24,395 nt of DNA, from assembly GCA_023228645.1 (NCBI GenBank), contig JALOAT010000055.1, positions 1-24,395 of the forward strand, given 5' to 3'. The position numbers and the translations under genes were made by a program. A model generated the notes under the pieces. That model had not been told where the DNA came from. It saw nothing but the letters and a program-made list of their open reading frames with translations, and did not search any database. The DNA is from Gammaproteobacteria bacterium. GTDB lineage: Bacteria > Pseudomonadota > Gammaproteobacteria > Thiohalomonadales > Thiohalomonadaceae. Shown here piece by piece: positions 22,125 through 24,395 of the stretch; within the stretch, counting starts at the first letter, position 1; the number at the start of each line of letters is the position of its first letter.

Positions 22125-22143
22125 CGGCGAATGGCGGTAGCGT
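22125..22143 (+). repeat. 19-bp direct repeat, copy 2
   Basis: Identical to 21992-22010. This copy ends ~30 bp before the GTG start of the ATPase gene, placing it in the promoter/leader zone. Confidence 0.9.
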
Positions 22144-22173
22144 GCCCCGCCACCGGGCAAGGACGCGAGACAC

Positions 22174-23106
22174 GTGTATCTGAACTTCTTCAAGCTTCGT
22201 GAAAAGCCTTTCTCGATGCTGCCGGACCCGGCATTTCTCTACCTGAGCCGACAACATCAGCGCGCCCTGTCCCTGTTGCGCTACGGCATCCTCAATCAGG
22301 TCGGCTTCACCGTGCTGACCGGCGAGGTGGGCTGCGGCAAGACCACGCTGCTCCGCCGCCTGATGGCAGAGCTGGACAAACGCGTGACAGTCGGTCTGGT
22401 GTCCAACACCCAGTGCGAGGACTTCCAGGAACTGTTGCAATGGATTTCGCTGGCCTTCGGCCTGGATTACCGGGGCAAGGACAAGGTCGCGCTCTACGAG
22501 GACTTCACGGAGTTCCTGGTACGGGAGCACGCCGCGGAGCGACGCAGCGTGTTGCTCATCGACGAGGCCCAGCACCTCGATACCCGCGCGCTCGAACAGT
22601 TGCGCATGCTGTCCAATGTGAACGCGGGCAAGCACCAGTTATTGCAGGTGGTGCTGGTGGGCCAACCCTCGCTCTGGCAATGCCTGGCGCGCCCCGAACT
22701 GGAACAGTTCGTCCAGCGCATCGGCGTCGACTATCACCTCAAACCGCTCGATCAGGTGGAAACGGCCAATTATATCCGCCACCGTCTCACGGTCGCAGGC
22801 GGCGCACCGGACCTGTTCTCGATCGAAACCATCGTTGTCATCTGGCGTTACACCAAGGGTATTCCGCGGCTCGTGAACCTGTTGTGCGACACCACGCTGG
22901 TCTACGCCTATGCAGAACAGTCCCCGACCGTGACCCTCGCGCTGCTGGAAGACGTGGTGCAGGACAAGCGCCAAGGCCCGTCGCGACTGTGGGCGGGACT
23001 CACGCCCGCGGATCAGGATTTCGACATCCTGGCCATGGCATCGGTCGGCGACAAGCCGACGGTGGCACGCCCGTTTCCCCTGAACGACGGCGGCAAGGCC
23101 GTTTGA
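22174..23106 (+). CDS. ExeA/GspA-like AAA ATPase of a polysaccharide/secretion locus
   Basis: A 310-residue AAA ATPase. It begins MYLNFFKLREKPFSMLPDP, the hallmark N-terminus of ExeA/GspA and of the PEP-CTERM/exosortase-locus ATPases. Walker A is GEVGCGKT (50-57), Walker B is VLLIDEAQ with Asp-130 and Glu-131, and VLVGQPSL and GIPRLVNLLCD near the C-terminal part are also typical. Unlike full ExeA it has no C-terminal membrane helix or peptidoglycan-binding domain. The GTG start at 22174 is supported by AAGGA ten bases upstream and by the family N-terminus. Such ATPases occur in exopolysaccharide clusters, where they are thought to assist export or chain assembly. Here it lies between the glycosyltransferase and a nucleotide-sugar gene. 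The exact role is unknown. Confidence 0.88.
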   Translation: MYLNFFKLREKPFSMLPDPAFLYLSRQHQRALSLLRYGILNQVGFTVLTGEVGCGKTTLLRRLMAELDKRVTVGLVSNTQCEDFQELLQWISLAFGLDYRGKDKVALYEDFTEFLVREHAAERRSVLLIDEAQHLDTRALEQLRMLSNVNAGKHQLLQVVLVGQPSLWQCLARPELEQFVQRIGVDYHLKPLDQVETANYIRHRLTVAGGAPDLFSIETIVVIWRYTKGIPRLVNLLCDTTLVYAYAEQSPTVTLALLEDVVQDKRQGPSRLWAGLTPADQDFDILAMASVGDKPTVARPFPLNDGGKAV

Positions 23107-23184
23107 TGCCGGTCCGGCATCCGCGGGGCCAACGCCATCGCGACGCCGGTTTTCCACGGACGGACATTCCTGACAGGTAACCCC

Positions 23185-23958
23185 ATGAAAGCAGTGATAC
23201 TCGCAGGCGGATTGGGCACCCGGTTGTCGGAAGAGACCACCATCAAACCGAAGCCGATGGTGGAGATCGGTGGCCGGCCGATCCTCTGGCACATCATGAA
23301 GATCTACTCGACCCACGGCATCAACGACTTCATCATCTGCTGCGGCTACAAGGGCTATGTCATCAAGGAGTATTTCGCCAACTACCGCTTGCACCATTCG
23401 GACGTCACCTTCGATCTCCGGGCGAACCAGGCCGAGGTGCACCAGAACGGCGCCGATCCATGGCGCGTGACCCTGGTGGACACGGGCGAAGCCACCATGA
23501 CCGGCGGCCGTTTGAAACGCATCGCCGACTACGTCGGCAAAGGCACGTTCTGTTGCACCTACGGCGACGGGCTCGCCGATGTGAACATCAGCGAGGCCAT
23601 CGCCTTCCACCGCAGCCAACGCGCCCTGGCCACACTCACCGCCACCCAGCCGCCCGGGCGGTTCGGGGCCTTTACTCTGGAGGCGAACAGCAGCCGCATC
23701 CTCTCCTTCAAGGAAAAACCCGACGGTGACGGGGCCTGGATCAACGGCGGATTCTTCGTCCTGGAACCTGAAGTCCTGGAGTACGTCGACGGCGACGACA
23801 CCAGCTGGGAGCGCGAGCCGCTCGAACGGCTGGCCAACGACAACATGCTTGCGGCCTTCAAACACGAAGGCTTCTGGCACCCCATGGACACCCTGCGCGA
23901 CAAGTACACCCTGGAACAGCTCTGGAACAGCGGCACGGCCCCCTGGAAGGTCTGGTAG
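23185..23958 (+). CDS. rfbF: Glucose-1-phosphate cytidylyltransferase
   Basis: A 257-residue sugar-phosphate nucleotidylyltransferase that makes CDP-glucose from CTP and glucose-1-phosphate, the first step to CDP-linked dideoxy and branched sugars of O-antigens. The N-terminal signature is LAGGLGTRLSEETTIKPKPM followed by EIGGRPILWHIMK. Further family marks are FIICCGYKGYVIKEYF, TYGDGLADVN, PPGRFGAF, INGGFFVLEPEVL, SWEREPL and GFWHPMDTLRDK. Length matches RfbF. A CDP-glucose 4,6-dehydratase (rfbG) normally follows; here the next gene, 2 bp downstream, is an FAD oxidoreductase, so the dehydratase may lie beyond the window. The start at 23185 directly begins the nucleotide-binding motif. Confidence 0.94.
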   Translation: MKAVILAGGLGTRLSEETTIKPKPMVEIGGRPILWHIMKIYSTHGINDFIICCGYKGYVIKEYFANYRLHHSDVTFDLRANQAEVHQNGADPWRVTLVDTGEATMTGGRLKRIADYVGKGTFCCTYGDGLADVNISEAIAFHRSQRALATLTATQPPGRFGAFTLEANSSRILSFKEKPDGDGAWINGGFFVLEPEVLEYVDGDDTSWEREPLERLANDNMLAAFKHEGFWHPMDTLRDKYTLEQLWNSGTAPWKVW

Positions 23959-23960
23959 GC

Positions 23961-24395
23961 ATGGGCAATCCCGATTTCCTGGTCATCGGCGGGGGTGTCA
24001 TCGGACTCAATGTCGCGATGGAACTCAAACGCCGCCATGGCGATTGCACCGTGCGGCTGCTGGAAAAAGAGGCGCACTGCGGCGAACACGCCAGCGGCCG
24101 TAACAGCGGCGTACTGCACGCTGGTTTTTATTACACCGCCGACAGCCTCAAGGCGCGCTTCACCCGCGAAGGCAACCGCTTGCTGGCGGAATACTGCGAG
24201 CGGAAGGGGCTGCCCATCAACCGCTGCGGCAAGCTGGTGGTGGCGCGCGACGAGGCCGAGGACCGCGTGCTCGACGAACTGCTGCGCCGGGCACGCCACA
24301 ACGGCATCGAGTTGTGCGAGGTGGATGCGAAGACCGCGCGGGAGATCGAGCCGCGCGCCGTCACTTGGCAACGCGCGCTGTTTTCGCCGAACACC
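23961..24395 (+). CDS. FAD-dependent oxidoreductase, LhgO/DAO-like (5' part, cut by window end)
   Basis: The first 145 codons of a FAD-dependent oxidoreductase; the window ends inside the gene. The dinucleotide-binding motif is VIGGGVIGLNVAMELKRR, with an acidic end of the second strand (LLEKE). HASGRNSGVLHAGFYY then marks the L-2-hydroxyglutarate oxidase (LhgO) group of the DAO family, along with the following KARFTREGNRLL and GKLVVARDE segments. Known LhgO oxidises L-2-hydroxyglutarate and feeds electrons to quinones. Homologues inside polysaccharide clusters may act on other 2-hydroxy acids or sugars. ATG 23961 is 2 bp after the rfbF stop, so they share a transcript. Family confidence is high, substrate low. 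Confidence 0.88.
   Translation, partial: MGNPDFLVIGGGVIGLNVAMELKRRHGDCTVRLLEKEAHCGEHASGRNSGVLHAGFYYTADSLKARFTREGNRLLAEYCERKGLPINRCGKLVVARDEAEDRVLDELLRRARHNGIELCEVDAKTAREIEPRAVTWQRALFSPNT

Larger units (their letters stand above)
21820..22173. other. 354-bp gap upstream of the ATPase gene, with a 19-bp direct repeat
   Basis: No gene was found. It holds the putative terminator at 21843-21869 and two copies of a 19-bp sequence (CGGCGAATGGCGGTAGCGT) at 21992-22010 and 22125-22143. Promoters for the downstream genes presumably lie here, but no clear boxes were recognised. Confidence 0.7.

Overview
The window looks like chromosomal DNA of a GC-rich Gram-negative bacterium, probably a gammaproteobacterium. 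It has Sec and Tat-like signal peptides, a WecA-type glycosyltransferase, an ExeA-like ATPase, CHASE2-cyclase signalling and a c-di-GMP riboswitch. The assignment is inferred from family content; no rRNA or tRNA is present to anchor it.

Layout. (1) About 1-3,600 is an accessory, partly decayed region, visibly less GC-rich at its left end. It holds a truncated DUF4868/KwaB-like (Kiwa anti-phage family) gene, a stand-alone RadC-like JAMM protein, and a REP-associated tyrosine transposase (RAYT) element with inverted flanking repeats and a decayed tandem copy of its right end. A small exported DsrE-like protein on the minus strand and about 570 bp without a confident gene follow. (2) 3,582-5,477 (minus) is a two-gene operon: a membrane/DUF2267 protein and a NAPE-PLD-like metallo-hydrolase. 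hisC is divergent from it (5,603-6,658). (3) 6,679-9,182 holds a promoter, a class I c-di-GMP (GEMM-I) riboswitch, a membrane-anchored endonuclease/exonuclease/phosphatase-fold protein and a membrane-anchored metallophosphoesterase. (4) 9,183-9,461 has a cluster of REP-like hairpins. (5) 9,462-11,023 (minus) encodes a YedY-like molybdopterin oxidoreductase and its cytochrome b partner, with overlapping genes. (6) 11,212-19,083 (plus) is a likely three-gene operon: a 1,659-residue exported protein (NHL propeller, FN3-like, TPR, CARDB-like, transglutaminase-like, TPR), a small exported helical-repeat protein, and a CHASE2 class III adenylate cyclase. A palindrome matching the 9.4-kb repeats lies inside this operon. 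(7) 19,183-20,064 is a graveyard of exported-protein fragments. (8) 20,179 to the end starts a surface-polysaccharide locus: a polyprenyl-phosphate sugar-1-P transferase with an extra membrane domain, an ExeA-like ATPase, rfbF (CDP-glucose synthesis), and the 5' part of an FAD-dependent oxidoreductase of the LhgO type cut by the window edge.

Most interesting: the exported repeat-protein/transglutaminase plus CHASE2-cyclase operon, which looks like an envelope-to-cAMP sensing module; the c-di-GMP riboswitch ahead of two envelope phosphoesterase-fold proteins; and the shared palindrome family. Functions are inferred from motifs read by eye; no database search was possible.
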